In this document: piece by piece, positions 16,555 through 25,500 of the stretch | Layout: every line of letters begins with the position of its first letter | Position numbering within the stretch: position 1 is the first letter of the stretch | NCBI GenBank assembly: GCA_025055335.1 | Contig: JANWXJ010000205.1 | Coordinates: 1 to 36,146 of the forward strand | From: Acetobacteraceae bacterium | GTDB lineage: Bacteria > Pseudomonadota > Alphaproteobacteria > Acetobacterales > Acetobacteraceae | Reading direction: 5' to 3' | Length of the DNA stretch: 36,146 nucleotides | The notes under the pieces: generated by a model | What the model was told of the DNA's origin: nothing | Database searches by the model: none | What the model saw: only the letters and a program-made list of their open reading frames with translations | Translations under genes and position numbers: made by a program

Positions 16555-16575
16555 GGGGGAGCGCCGACGCCCCCC
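16555..16575 (-). terminator. intra-operon stem-loop after the binding-protein gene
   Basis: GGGGG-(A)-GCG-CCGA-CGC-CCCCC forms an 8-bp GC stem with one bulge and a four-base loop, 15 bases past the stop of the NMT1-like gene. No T-run follows on the minus strand. It could be a partial terminator or a 3' stabiliser that keeps binding-protein mRNA higher than that of the downstream enzymes. Confidence 0.4.
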
Positions 16576-16590
16576 GGTGGCGTCCGGCCG

Positions 16591-17628
16591 TCAGACGCGG
16601 CGTTCCGACGCCGGCGGCAGGTAGCGGTCGGTGAACATCGAGGCCGCCGTCGGCGGGTTGGCGATGTTGTAGGCCTCGGCGTTGGCGCGCACGAGCGTCT
16701 CCGCCCGCGCCATGTCGAGGTGGCCGAGGCCGTGGGCGCGGCTGTTCGGCGTCAGGATCGAGCGGTCGCGCGTCATGGCGAAGCGGCGGGCTTCCAGCGC
16801 CTCGTCGAACAGCGGCTCGCGCCGCTTCAGCGCCGCCATGCCGCCCGGCACGTCGTTCAGCAGCATCCTGAGGCCCTCGATCGAGGCGCGGACGAAGCGC
16901 GCCGCCGTCTCGCCGTTGCGCTCGAGCCAGTCGGCGCGGGCGAACACCGCCGAGCCATAGAGGTCGAGCCCGTTCTCGGCGTAGGGCCAGCCGAGGATCT
17001 GGTCCTCCGGCACGCCGAGGCCGACGAGGTTGAAGTGCACGGTGAACAGGAAGCCGGTCACCGCGTCCACCTGGCCCTGGCGGAGCATGGTGTCGCGCAG
17101 GTTGGCGGCCATGGACGTCCAGCGGATGCGCGAGGTGTCGATGCCGGCGGCGCGGGCGAAGGCCGGGAACAGCAGGCGGGAGCCCTCGCCCTCCGGCGCG
17201 CCGAGGTGGCGGCCGGCGACGTCCTGCACGCGCTCCATCCCGCGCCCGCGCATCGTCACCACGGCGGCCGCCGTGCGGTCGAACACCTGGTAGATGGAGA
17301 CGAGCCGGCTCTGCGGGTTCTCGGCGTTGAAGCGCACGGCCGAGTTGATGTCGGCGAAGCCGATGTCGTAGGCGCCGGAGCCGACCTTCACGATGGTGTC
17401 GCCGGAGCCGAAGCCGCGATCCATGCGGACGGCGAGGCCCTCTCGGCGGAAGATGCCGCGGTCCTCGGCCAGCGCCCACATGCCGTGGTTGCCCTGCAGC
17501 GCCCAGTCGAGCGCGAAGCGGATCGGCGTCTGCGCGGCGGCGGTGCGGATCCAGGGGAGCGCGAGGGTGGCGCCGGCCGCGGCGCCGAACAGCGCACGGC
17601 GCGAGGGATGGAAGCTCTGTCGGGTCAT
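16591..17628 (-). CDS. NMT1/THI5-like ABC substrate-binding protein without cognate transporter
   Basis: The 345-residue exported protein has a Tat-like leader (SRRALFGAAAGATLALPWIRTAAAQ) followed by TPIRFALDWALQGNHGMWALAEDRGIF, the start of NMT1/SsuA-type binding proteins, which serve importers of pyrimidines, sulfonates, taurine and related molecules. The KVGSGAYDIGFADINSA segment is a family hallmark. No ATPase or permease gene is adjacent: the next gene is an amidohydrolase 64 bases away. The protein may use a transporter encoded elsewhere. ATG at 17628 has GGAG upstream; an in-frame ATG 14 codons earlier is less likely because it would lengthen the leader. It is the first gene of the six-gene operon. 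Confidence 0.88.
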   Translation of the reverse strand: MTRQSFHPSRRALFGAAAGATLALPWIRTAAAQTPIRFALDWALQGNHGMWALAEDRGIFRREGLAVRMDRGFGSGDTIVKVGSGAYDIGFADINSAVRFNAENPQSRLVSIYQVFDRTAAAVVTMRGRGMERVQDVAGRHLGAPEGEGSRLLFPAFARAAGIDTSRIRWTSMAANLRDTMLRQGQVDAVTGFLFTVHFNLVGLGVPEDQILGWPYAENGLDLYGSAVFARADWLERNGETAARFVRASIEGLRMLLNDVPGGMAALKRREPLFDEALEARRFAMTRDRSILTPNSRAHGLGHLDMARAETLVRANAEAYNIANPPTAASMFTDRYLPPASERRV

Positions 17629-17709
17629 GGTGGTGTCTCCGCGAGTGTTGCCGTGTGGCGCCGCCATGGCGGCAGCGTTCCGCTCCCCCGACAGGTTGTG
17701 CCACCGATG

Positions 17710-17758
17710 GCGGGCGGGCGGAACCCCCGCCCGCTTGACCGCGCGCCGCCGCGGCGGC
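17710..17758. promoter_or_regulatory. two inverted repeats in the divergent promoter region
   Basis: A perfect 9-bp inverted repeat, GCGGGCGGG (17710-17718) and CCCGCCCGC (17726-17734) with a 7-base spacer, is followed at once by TTGACC (17735-17740), which resembles a -35 element. A perfect 14-bp palindrome, GCCGCCGCGGCGGC (17745-17758), comes next. They lie between the start of the catabolic operon and the divergent PhzS-like gene, where an operator would be expected. No regulator gene is adjacent. Part of this may be a GC-composition effect. Confidence 0.35.
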
Positions 17759-17820
17759 ATCGGCGCGGCAGAGGGAGGCCCGCGCGCCGGCAAGGCGGCG
17801 GAACGGGAGGAACGTGCGGG

Positions 17821-19056
17821 ATGCGGGTGCCGATCGCAGGGGGCGGGATCGGCGGGCCTGCGGCCGCGCTGTCGCTGCACGCGGCCGGCATCGAGGCGGA
17901 GCTGTTCGAGGCGGCGGCCGAGCCGCGCCCGCTCGGCGTCGGCATCAACCTGCTGCCGCATGCGGTGCGGGAACTGGAGGAGCTCGGGCTCGGCGCGGGG
18001 CTGGCGGCGAACGCCATCGCCACGCGCGAGCTGCGCTACGTCAATGTGCATGGGCAGACGGTCTGGGCCGAGCCGCGCGGCCGCGCCGCGGGCTACGCCT
18101 GGCCGCAGTATTCCATCCATCGCGGCACGCTGTGGCGGCTGCTGTGGGAGGAGGCGGAGCGGCGGCTCGGCGCAGCGCGCATGCATCGCGGCCGGCGCGC
18201 CGTGGCGGTCGCGCAGGATGCGCTCTCGGCCACCATCGTCTTCGCCGACGGCGGCCGCGCCACGGGTGAGGTGGTGGTGGCGGCCGACGGCATCCACAGC
18301 GCCATCCGCGCCGCCCGCCACCCCGAAGAAGGCCCGCCGCGCTGGAACGGGTCCGTGCTGTGGCGCGCAACCAGCGTCGCCCCGCCCTTCCTCGACGGCG
18401 CGACGATGATCCAGTGCGGGCACCGGGCGCTGAAGTTCGTCTGCTACCCGATCGCCACGCGCCCGGGCGGCGCGCAGCTCATCAACTGGATCGCCGAGCG
18501 GCCGGTTCGGGCGGCGGCGGCGTGGCCGCGCGAGGACTGGAACCGGCGCGGCAGCCTGGACGACGTGCTGCCGCACTACGCCTCCTGGCGCTGGGAGTGG
18601 CTCGACGTTCCGGCCCTGATGGCGCGCGCCGAGGCGGTGTTCGAGTTCCCGATGGTGGACCGCGATCCGCTGCCGAGCTGGACCGAGGGGCGCGTGACGC
18701 TGCTCGGCGATGCGGCGCACCCGATGTACCCGATCGGCTCCAACGGCGCCTCGCACGCGATCCTGGACGCGCGGGTGCTGGCGATGCACCTCGCGCGGGA
18801 GCCGTCGGTCGAGGCGGCGCTTGCCGCCTACGAGGCCGCCCGCCGCCCGCCGACCGCCGCCATCGTGCAGGCGAACCGCGGCCACGGCCCGGACATCGTG
18901 CTCGACATCGCGCAGGAACGGGCGCCAGGGGGCTTTGCCGACATCCACGAGGTGATCCCGCGCGAGGAGCTCGCCGCGATCGCCGCGCGCTACAAGCGGC
19001 TCGCGGGCTTCGATCCGGCGGAGCTGAACGCGCGGCCGAGCTCCTCTGTCCGGTAG
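17821..19056 (+). CDS. PhzS-like FAD-dependent monooxygenase
   Basis: The 411-residue flavoprotein follows the layout of PhzS-type enzymes closely: the FAD Rossmann GGGIGG (7-12), RPLGVGINLLPHAVREL, ELRYVNVHGQTVWAEPRG, QYSIHRG, the DG motif VAADGIHSAIR (about 154-163), MVDRDPLPSW and the GD motif LLGDAAHPMYPIGSNGAS (about 295-311). Pseudomonas PhzS hydroxylates and decarboxylates a methylphenazine carboxylate, but many homologues act on other aromatic or heteroaromatic acids, so the substrate here is open. No phenazine genes are present. It is transcribed away from the catabolic operon across a 192-base gap with inverted repeats, which suggests joint control. ATG at 17821 has GGGAGG upstream. 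Confidence 0.88.
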   Translation: MRVPIAGGGIGGPAAALSLHAAGIEAELFEAAAEPRPLGVGINLLPHAVRELEELGLGAGLAANAIATRELRYVNVHGQTVWAEPRGRAAGYAWPQYSIHRGTLWRLLWEEAERRLGAARMHRGRRAVAVAQDALSATIVFADGGRATGEVVVAADGIHSAIRAARHPEEGPPRWNGSVLWRATSVAPPFLDGATMIQCGHRALKFVCYPIATRPGGAQLINWIAERPVRAAAAWPREDWNRRGSLDDVLPHYASWRWEWLDVPALMARAEAVFEFPMVDRDPLPSWTEGRVTLLGDAAHPMYPIGSNGASHAILDARVLAMHLAREPSVEAALAAYEAARRPPTAAIVQANRGHGPDIVLDIAQERAPGGFADIHEVIPREELAAIAARYKRLAGFDPAELNARPSSSVR

Positions 19057-19140
19057 CCGGCGGCAGAAGGTCGCTTCACGGCAGGCCTCCAGCGCTTCGG
19101 TTCCCGCGCCGCCCCGCCCGCGCCGCGCCCCATCCGATCG

Positions 19141-19163
19141 GGCGAAAGGTCGAGCCTTCCGCC
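19141..19163. terminator. stem-loop between convergent genes
   Basis: GGCGAAAGG-TCGAG-CCTTCCGCC pairs at eight of nine positions around a 5-base loop. It lies in the 128-base gap between the convergent PhzS-like and transglutaminase genes, 21 bases past the transglutaminase stop. It may terminate transcription from that side or both. Confidence 0.4.
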
Positions 19164-19184
19164 CGCCGGCATGAGACCCCGCCC

Positions 19185-20054
19185 TCAGCCCACCTCGGCC
19201 TCGGCGGGCTCCAGGTCCACCGCCGCCGTCAGCCAATGCGCGCCGCCGCCGAGGATCACGCCGCGCAGGGGCGAGACGTCGGAGAAGTCCCGCCCCCAGC
19301 CGAGCACGACATGCTCGTCCGTCACGAAGCAGTCGTTGGTCGGGTCGCACATCACCCAGCCGAGATCGGGCCCGCACCAGGCCGCCACCCAGGCATGCGA
19401 CTGGTCGGCGCCGCGCCGGCGCGGCTGGCCGGGCGGCGGCCGCGTCCGCACATAGCCCGAGACGTAGCGCGCCGGGATGCCGAGGCCCCGCAGCCCGGTG
19501 ATCATGACGTTCGAGAAGTCCTGGCAGACGCCCTCGCGCCGTTCCAGCACGCGGGAGACGGGGGTGGCGATGTCGGTCACGCCGGGGCGGAAGGCGAAGC
19601 CCTCGCGGATGCGGCGCATCAGGTCGGCCAAGCCTTCCACCACCGGGCGGCCGGGCGGGAAGGAGGGTTCGGCAAAGGCGCGCGCGGCGTCGGACCGCGG
19701 CAGCATGGGCGAGGGGAACAGGAACTCGGCCACATCCGGCAGGCGGCGCGCCAGCGGCGCGAGCGCCTCGGCGGCGGGGCCAGGGCCGGCCGGCGGCGGG
19801 AAGCCAACCTCCACCTCGGCCTCGGCGATCACCTCGAAGCGGTCGTGCGGCGTGTCGAGGAACAGCCAGCAGGCCGGGTTGCCGTAGGCGTCGGCGCGGC
19901 GGACAAGGCGCGCGGGCCGCGGGGCGGCCAGGATGCGGTGGCGCAGCACGCGCTGGCCCGGCATGTCGCGCGGCTTGAGGTGCAACAGATGCGCGGCGAG
20001 GTCCACCGCCTCCGCGTAGCGGTAGGAGGTGAGGTGCCGCAGCCGGTATCTCAT
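19185..20054 (-). CDS. transglutaminase-like cysteine protease family protein
   Basis: The 289-residue protein starts with the bacterial transglutaminase-like N-terminal beta domain (MRYRLRHLTSYRYAEAVDLAAH). It then has the papain-like catalytic core: C177 in REGVCQDFSN, H220 in DQSHAWVAAW and D237 in VMCDPTND. It is predicted to be cytosolic, with no signal peptide. Proteins of this type occur with alpha-E and ATP-grasp proteins in conserved operons predicted to make and trim or attach peptides. Its ATG overlaps the stop of the ATP-grasp/alpha-E gene as ATGA, so it is translationally coupled. The exact reaction, peptidase or amide transfer, is not known. Confidence 0.9.
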   Translation of the reverse strand: MRYRLRHLTSYRYAEAVDLAAHLLHLKPRDMPGQRVLRHRILAAPRPARLVRRADAYGNPACWLFLDTPHDRFEVIAEAEVEVGFPPPAGPGPAAEALAPLARRLPDVAEFLFPSPMLPRSDAARAFAEPSFPPGRPVVEGLADLMRRIREGFAFRPGVTDIATPVSRVLERREGVCQDFSNVMITGLRGLGIPARYVSGYVRTRPPPGQPRRRGADQSHAWVAAWCGPDLGWVMCDPTNDCFVTDEHVVLGWGRDFSDVSPLRGVILGGGAHWLTAAVDLEPAEAEVG

Positions 20055-22534
20055 GCCGCGCCGGGGAGCGAGGCGCTGTCCTCGACCGGCCCGAGCGCCT
20101 GGGCGGCGGGCAGCAGCGCGAAGAAGCGGCGGGTGATGCGGTCGGACAGGGCGGCGCCCTCGGCGGCGAAGGCGAGGAGGCGTGGCGGCAGGGCCGCCGC
20201 CGCCGCCGCCTGCTGCGGCGCGGCAAGCACCTCGGCGGCCATCGCCGCAGCGTCCGCGCCCAGCGCCTCGGCCTGTTCGCGCAGCGCCTCGGCGCGCGGC
20301 AGCAGCGCGAGGTGGCGCGCCACCGCCCCGGTCTGGAAGGCAAGGCCGCGCGGGTTCCCGGGATCGGCCAGCACGAGGTCGAGCGCCGGGGCGGGCTGCA
20401 GCACCGAGAGGTAGCGCGCGCGGTAGGTCAGCACCGAATCGCAGAGCTCGAGCGCGAGGCGGAGCCCCGCCTCGATCCGCGCCGGCGGCTCGGCCAGCGC
20501 GGCGGCGAGCGAGGTCGCGGTCGTCTGCAGGCGCTCGATCCGCCGGCCGAGGTCGAGGAACAGGTAGCCGCCGCCGCGCACCATGCTTTCCGCCACCGCC
20601 CCGGCAAGGGCGGACAGGGCGAGGATCAGCGAATCGAGCGCCTCGGCCGAGGCGGCTAGGTCGCGCGTGTCCGCGAGCGCCTCGCGCGCCGCGCCGAGCG
20701 GCAGGGTGAAGGCGGCGTAGAGGTCGGCGGTCAGCCGGTCGCGCAGGCTGTCGGTCAGGCGGCCGAGCGCCGAGAACAGGGGCGAGAGCGCGCCGTTCGC
20801 GCGGCCGGCGCGCAGCACCGCCTCGGCCAGCGGCCCGCTCTGGCCCGGGCCGGGCGCGGCGTCCTCCGCGAGCAGCCCGGCGCGGATCAGGCAGCGGCCG
20901 AGGGCGGCGAGCTCATATGCCTCGCGCGGCAGCGCCACGCCGCGATGGAGCCGCTGCGCCGCCGCGCGCAAGAGCCGGGCGGCGGCTTCCAGCCGTTCCG
21001 CCTGGCGGCCGAGCCAGAAGAAGTTGTCGGCGACCCGGCTCGGCAGGTCCCCCGCAGCGCGGCGGATCGGCAGCGGCGCCTGCGGGCGTGCAGCGGGGCC
21101 GAGGATCTCCTCTCGTTCCTCGGCCAGAACCCAGACATCCTTCGCAAGGCCCCCGTCCGGCAGGCCGCCGGCGATGGCCCCCGCACCCTCCAGCGTGCGG
21201 GCGAGGCCGCCCGGCAGCGCCTGCCACGCGCCGCCGTCCTGCAACAGGAACATCCTGAGCAGCACGGGGCGGGGCTGCAGCCCGCCATTGACGATCGTGG
21301 GCGCGACGGAGGGCGGGATCGCCTCGCTCGCGGCATAGGCGGCGCCCTCGCGCGAGAGGCGCGAAAGCCAGGCGGCGCGGTCGGCGAGGTCGAGCGCAGA
21401 AAGGGACACGGCCGGGGCCATGCCGTCGGTCGCCGGGCGGATCAGCCAGCGCTCCGGCTCCTCGAGCACCTGCCCGACCGCGCCGGGCGTGCCGAGCCAG
21501 AGGGTCGGCACCTGCGGCAGCAGCAGGTCTTCTCCCAGGAGCCGGCGGGCGAGGGCGGGCAGGAAGGCGGCGAGCGCCGGGGCCTCCGCGGCGCCGGAGC
21601 CGGGGTCGTTGACGATGCGCACGCTGCCCTCGCGCAGCGCGTCGAACAGCCCGGGGATGCCGGCGGCGCCCGCGGTGCCGAGTTCCAGCGGATCGAGCAG
21701 CCGGCCATCCACCCGGCGGATCAGCACGCCGATCCGCTTCAGCCCGTTCAGCGTCTTGAGGAACAGCGCGCCGCCGCGCACCGTCAGGTCGCCCGGCTCC
21801 ACCAGCGCGCAGGAGAGTTCGCGCGAGAGCACCATGTGCTCGAACCAGTGCGGGTGGGCGACGCCCGGGGTCAGCAGGGCGATGCCGGCATCCTCGCCGT
21901 CCTCCGGCAGAAGGCGGGAGAGCGCGTCCTGCCACGCCTCGAAGAACGGGCCGAGGGGGCGGACGGCGGCGCCGCGGAACAGATCGGGGAAGGCGCGGGC
22001 GAGCAGCCGCCGGTTCTCCCGCGCCTGGCCGAGCCCGGCGGCGCGGGAGGTGCGGTCGGCCAGCACCCGCCAGGCGCCGTCCGGGCCGCGCAGCAGGTCG
22101 GCGGCGTAGGTCTGGAGGAAGGGGAGGGTGGCGGGGCGGGCGGAATCCCGCGTCGGGCGCAGGAAGGCCGGGTTGGCGAAGACGAGATCGGGCGGGATCA
22201 GCCCCTCGGCGAGCAGGGATTGCGCGCCGTAGAGGTCGGCCAGCACCGCCTCCAGCAGCCGCGCGCGCTGGGCGAGGCCGGCTTCCAGCGCCGCGAACTC
22301 GGCGGCCGGGATCGGCAGCGGCACGGCGTCGCACCGCCAGGAGGCGCCGCGTGCGTCGGGCCCGGCGAGCAGGCTGCGGGCGCCGTCCTCGGCCAGCGCG
22401 CGATCGAGCCTGAGCGCCCGCGCGGCGAGCCCGCCTTCCGGCAGGTCGGCCAGCGCGGCCATGGCGGCTTGCCAGTGGGGGCGGATGCGGCCCCGCCCGT
22501 TCACCATTTCGTCGAGCGGTGCCGAGTCTCTCAC
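20051..22534 (-). CDS. circularly permuted ATP-grasp fused to alpha-E domain
   Basis: The 827-residue protein joins two domains that are separate genes in many genomes. The N-terminal part (about 1-480) is a circularly permuted type 2 ATP-grasp ligase with ENRRLLARAFPDLF, VAHPHWFEHMVLSRELSCALVEPGDL, VNDPGSG and WLIRPATDGMAPAVSL. The alpha-E helical domain starts around residue 490 with LPSRVADNFFWLGRQAERLEA and runs to the end. Comparative work (Iyer and colleagues) predicts a peptide-ligase role for this class. The start is uncertain: the track uses GTG at 22534, but no good Shine-Dalgarno sequence precedes it; an in-frame ATG nine codons later is an alternative. It lies 27 bases after the DUF2126 gene. 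Confidence 0.88.
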   Translation of the reverse strand: MRDSAPLDEMVNGRGRIRPHWQAAMAALADLPEGGLAARALRLDRALAEDGARSLLAGPDARGASWRCDAVPLPIPAAEFAALEAGLAQRARLLEAVLADLYGAQSLLAEGLIPPDLVFANPAFLRPTRDSARPATLPFLQTYAADLLRGPDGAWRVLADRTSRAAGLGQARENRRLLARAFPDLFRGAAVRPLGPFFEAWQDALSRLLPEDGEDAGIALLTPGVAHPHWFEHMVLSRELSCALVEPGDLTVRGGALFLKTLNGLKRIGVLIRRVDGRLLDPLELGTAGAAGIPGLFDALREGSVRIVNDPGSGAAEAPALAAFLPALARRLLGEDLLLPQVPTLWLGTPGAVGQVLEEPERWLIRPATDGMAPAVSLSALDLADRAAWLSRLSREGAAYAASEAIPPSVAPTIVNGGLQPRPVLLRMFLLQDGGAWQALPGGLARTLEGAGAIAGGLPDGGLAKDVWVLAEEREEILGPAARPQAPLPIRRAAGDLPSRVADNFFWLGRQAERLEAAARLLRAAAQRLHRGVALPREAYELAALGRCLIRAGLLAEDAAPGPGQSGPLAEAVLRAGRANGALSPLFSALGRLTDSLRDRLTADLYAAFTLPLGAAREALADTRDLAASAEALDSLILALSALAGAVAESMVRGGGYLFLDLGRRIERLQTTATSLAAALAEPPARIEAGLRLALELCDSVLTYRARYLSVLQPAPALDLVLADPGNPRGLAFQTGAVARHLALLPRAEALREQAEALGADAAAMAAEVLAAPQQAAAAAALPPRLLAFAAEGAALSDRITRRFFALLPAAQALGPVEDSASLPGAA

Positions 22535-22561
22535 CGGAGGGAGGGTAGCATGTCCCCGGCC

Positions 22562-25500
22562 TCAGGCCATCCGGCGCAGGTCGAGGATGCGCGGGTGGGT
22601 CGGGTTCGGCACCTGCCGCGGCGGCGGCATCGGCCCCGGCGTGTGGCCGATCGGGAAGAAGCGGGCGCGGCGGCGGGCCTCGGCCTCGTTGGCGTTGACG
22701 GGGAAGGTCTTGTAGTTGCGCCCGCCCGGGTGGGCGACGTGGTAGGTCGCCCCGCCGAGGGAACGGCCGGTCCAGGAATCCCACAGGTCGAACACAAGCG
22801 GCGTGTGGGCGCGGATCATCGGGTGCAGCGCGGAGGGCGGATCCCACGCCTTGAAGCGCACGCCGGCGACGTAGGTGCCGGGCGTCTCGGTCCGCTGCAG
22901 CGGCACGGCTGCGCCGTTGCAGGCCAGCGTGAAGCGCTCCGGCACGAAGCCCTCCACCTTCACCTGCAGACGCTCGAGGCTCGAGTCCACATAGCGCGCG
23001 GTGCCGCCGGCGGCACTCTCCTCGGCCAGGACATGCCAGGGTTCGAGGGCGTGGCGGAACTCGATCCGCATGTCGCGCAGCGTGACCTCGCCGATCAGGG
23101 GGAAGCGGAAGGCGATGTGGGGCTCGAACCAGGCGGCGTCGAGCGGCGCGCCGAGGCTGCGGAGCTCCCCGATCGCGTCGCGGAAGTCGAGCGCGCAGAA
23201 CTCCGGCAGCAGGAAGTCGTCGTGCAGGCGGGTGCCCCAGCGGATGAGGCGGCGTTCGTAGGGCTCCTCCCAGAAGGCGGCGATGGCGGCGCGCATCAGC
23301 AGCATCTGGGCGGCCGACATCTGCGCGTGGGGCGGCATCTCGAAGGCGCGGAACTCGACAAGGCCGCGCCGGCCGCCCGGCCCGTCCGGGCTGTAGAGCT
23401 TGTCGATGCAGAACTCGGTGCGGTGGGTGTTGCCCGTCATGTCCGCGAGGATGTTGCGGAACAGCCGGTCGGTCACCCAGGGCGGGGTTTCCTTGCCGCG
23501 GGCGATCTGGGCGAAGGCGATCTCGAGTTCGCCCACACTGTCCTCCCGCGCCTCGTCGATGCGGGGATGCTGGCTGGTCGGGCCGATGAACAGGCCGGAG
23601 AACAGGAAGGACAGCGACGGGTGGTTGTGCCAGAAGCCGAGCAGGGACTTCAGCAGGTCCGGCCGCCGGAGGAACGGGCTGTCGGCGGCCGTGGCGCCGC
23701 CCATCACGACGTGGTTGCCGCCGCCGGTGCCGACATGGCGGCCATCCAGCAGGAACTTCTCCGCCGCGAGCCCTTCCCGGCGCGCGGCCTCGTAGAGCTG
23801 TTCGGTACGCGAGACCAGCGTCGGCCAGTCCGGCGCCGGGTGGATGTTCACCTCGATCACGCCGGGATCGGGCGTGACGGAGACGTGCTGCAGCCGGTCG
23901 TCGGCAGGCGGCAGATAGCCTTCGAGGATGACGGGGCGGCCGGCTTCGGCGGCCGTCGCCTCGATGGCGGCGGCGAGGTCGAGCCAGTCCTCGGCGGCGT
24001 AGAGCGGCGGGAAGAACACATGCAGGATCCCGCCGCGCGACTCGACCGTCAGCGCGGTGCGGACCACGCCCGGCTCCTCCCGCCCGACCACCGGCAGCTC
24101 CTGCGGCACCGGGCGAAAGGCTTCCGCCCCCTGCGCGCCGAGCGCGACCGCCTCGCGGATGCGCTGGGCGGAGGGCAGCGGCGGCGCGGGGGCGAAGGGG
24201 TCTCGCGGGTGGTCGGCCTCTCGCGCCAGCGTCTCCGGATCCGCCCAGGGCAGGCTCTCGAGCGGCAGGCGGAAGCCGATCGGGCTGTCGCCCGGGATCA
24301 GGCACAGCGCGCCCTCGCGGAAGAACCAGCGGCCGGACTGCCAGCGGCGCGCGCCGTCCTGGATCACGCGGCGCAGCGGCAGCACGGAACCCACCGGCGC
24401 GGCGAGGCCCTGGCCGAACAGGCGGGCGAACCGGGCGCGTTCCAGCGGGTCGCGCAGCTTCGAATCCTCTGCCAGCACGTTGGCGGGCAGCTTCTTCTCC
24501 CGCCAGAGGTAGTAGTGCACGTCCTCATGCGCCGGGATGACGAAGGCGGGGTCCAGCTGCAGGCGCTCGGCCAGCGCCGCGGCGAAGCGGGCGGCGTCGC
24601 GCGCGTCGGCGTTGTCCGTGGTGTCGTCGGAGGCGAGCAGCCCCGCGTCGTGCCACACCGGCTCGCCGTCCGTGCGCGCATGGGCATAGAGCGCCCAGCG
24701 CGGCAGCGGCTCGCCCGGGTACTGCTTGCCCATGGCGTATTGCAGGGCGGCCCCCGGCAGCCAGAGATCGGCCAGGCGCCGCAGCAGCCGCCCCGCGATG
24801 CGGCGCTTCGTCGGGCCGAGCGCCTCGGTGTTCCACTCCGCCCCGTCGCGGTCGATGGCGGAGACGAAGGTGGGCTCCCCGCCCATCGTCAGGCGCACGC
24901 CGCCGCGGGCGAGGCGCTCGTCCACCGCGCGGCCGGCGGCCAGGATGTCCTGCCATTCGGCGTCGGTATAGGGCTTGGTGACGCGCGGCGTCTCCCGCAC
25001 GCGCCGCACCGACATCGCGAAGGAGAAATCCACCTCCGCCTTCTCCACCATGCCGGAGATCGGCGCCGCAGACTGCGGGTCCGGCGTGGCGGCGAGCGGG
25101 ATGTGCCCCTCCCCGGCGAGCAGGCCCGAGGTGGCATCGAGGCCGATCCAGCCGGCGCCGGGCAGATAGACCTCCGCCCAGGCGTGCAGGTCCGTGAAGT
25201 CGGCCGCCGGGCCCTCGGGCCCCTCGAGCGGCTTCTGGTCGGCGACGAGCTGGATCAGGTAGCCCGAGCAGAAGCGGGCGGCGAAGCCGAGGTGGCGCAG
25301 CAGCTGCACCATCAGCCACGCGGAATCGCGGCAGGAGCCGCGGCCTTCGGCGAGCGTCCGCTCCGGCGACCAGACGCCGGGCTCCATCCGCACGATGTAG
25401 GCGATGCGCCGCTGGATGGCGCGGTTGAGCGTGACGAGGAAATCCACCGTCCGCTCGGCGCTGCGCGGGGTCTCGGCCAGAAGGGCGGAGAACAGCGGCC

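Noticed and set aside
16591-20343. 1250-residue minus-strand ORF fusing the NMT1-like protein to upstream sequence
   Set aside because: Only the last 345 residues are real; the rest lies antisense to the PhzS-like gene and out of frame in the transglutaminase operon.
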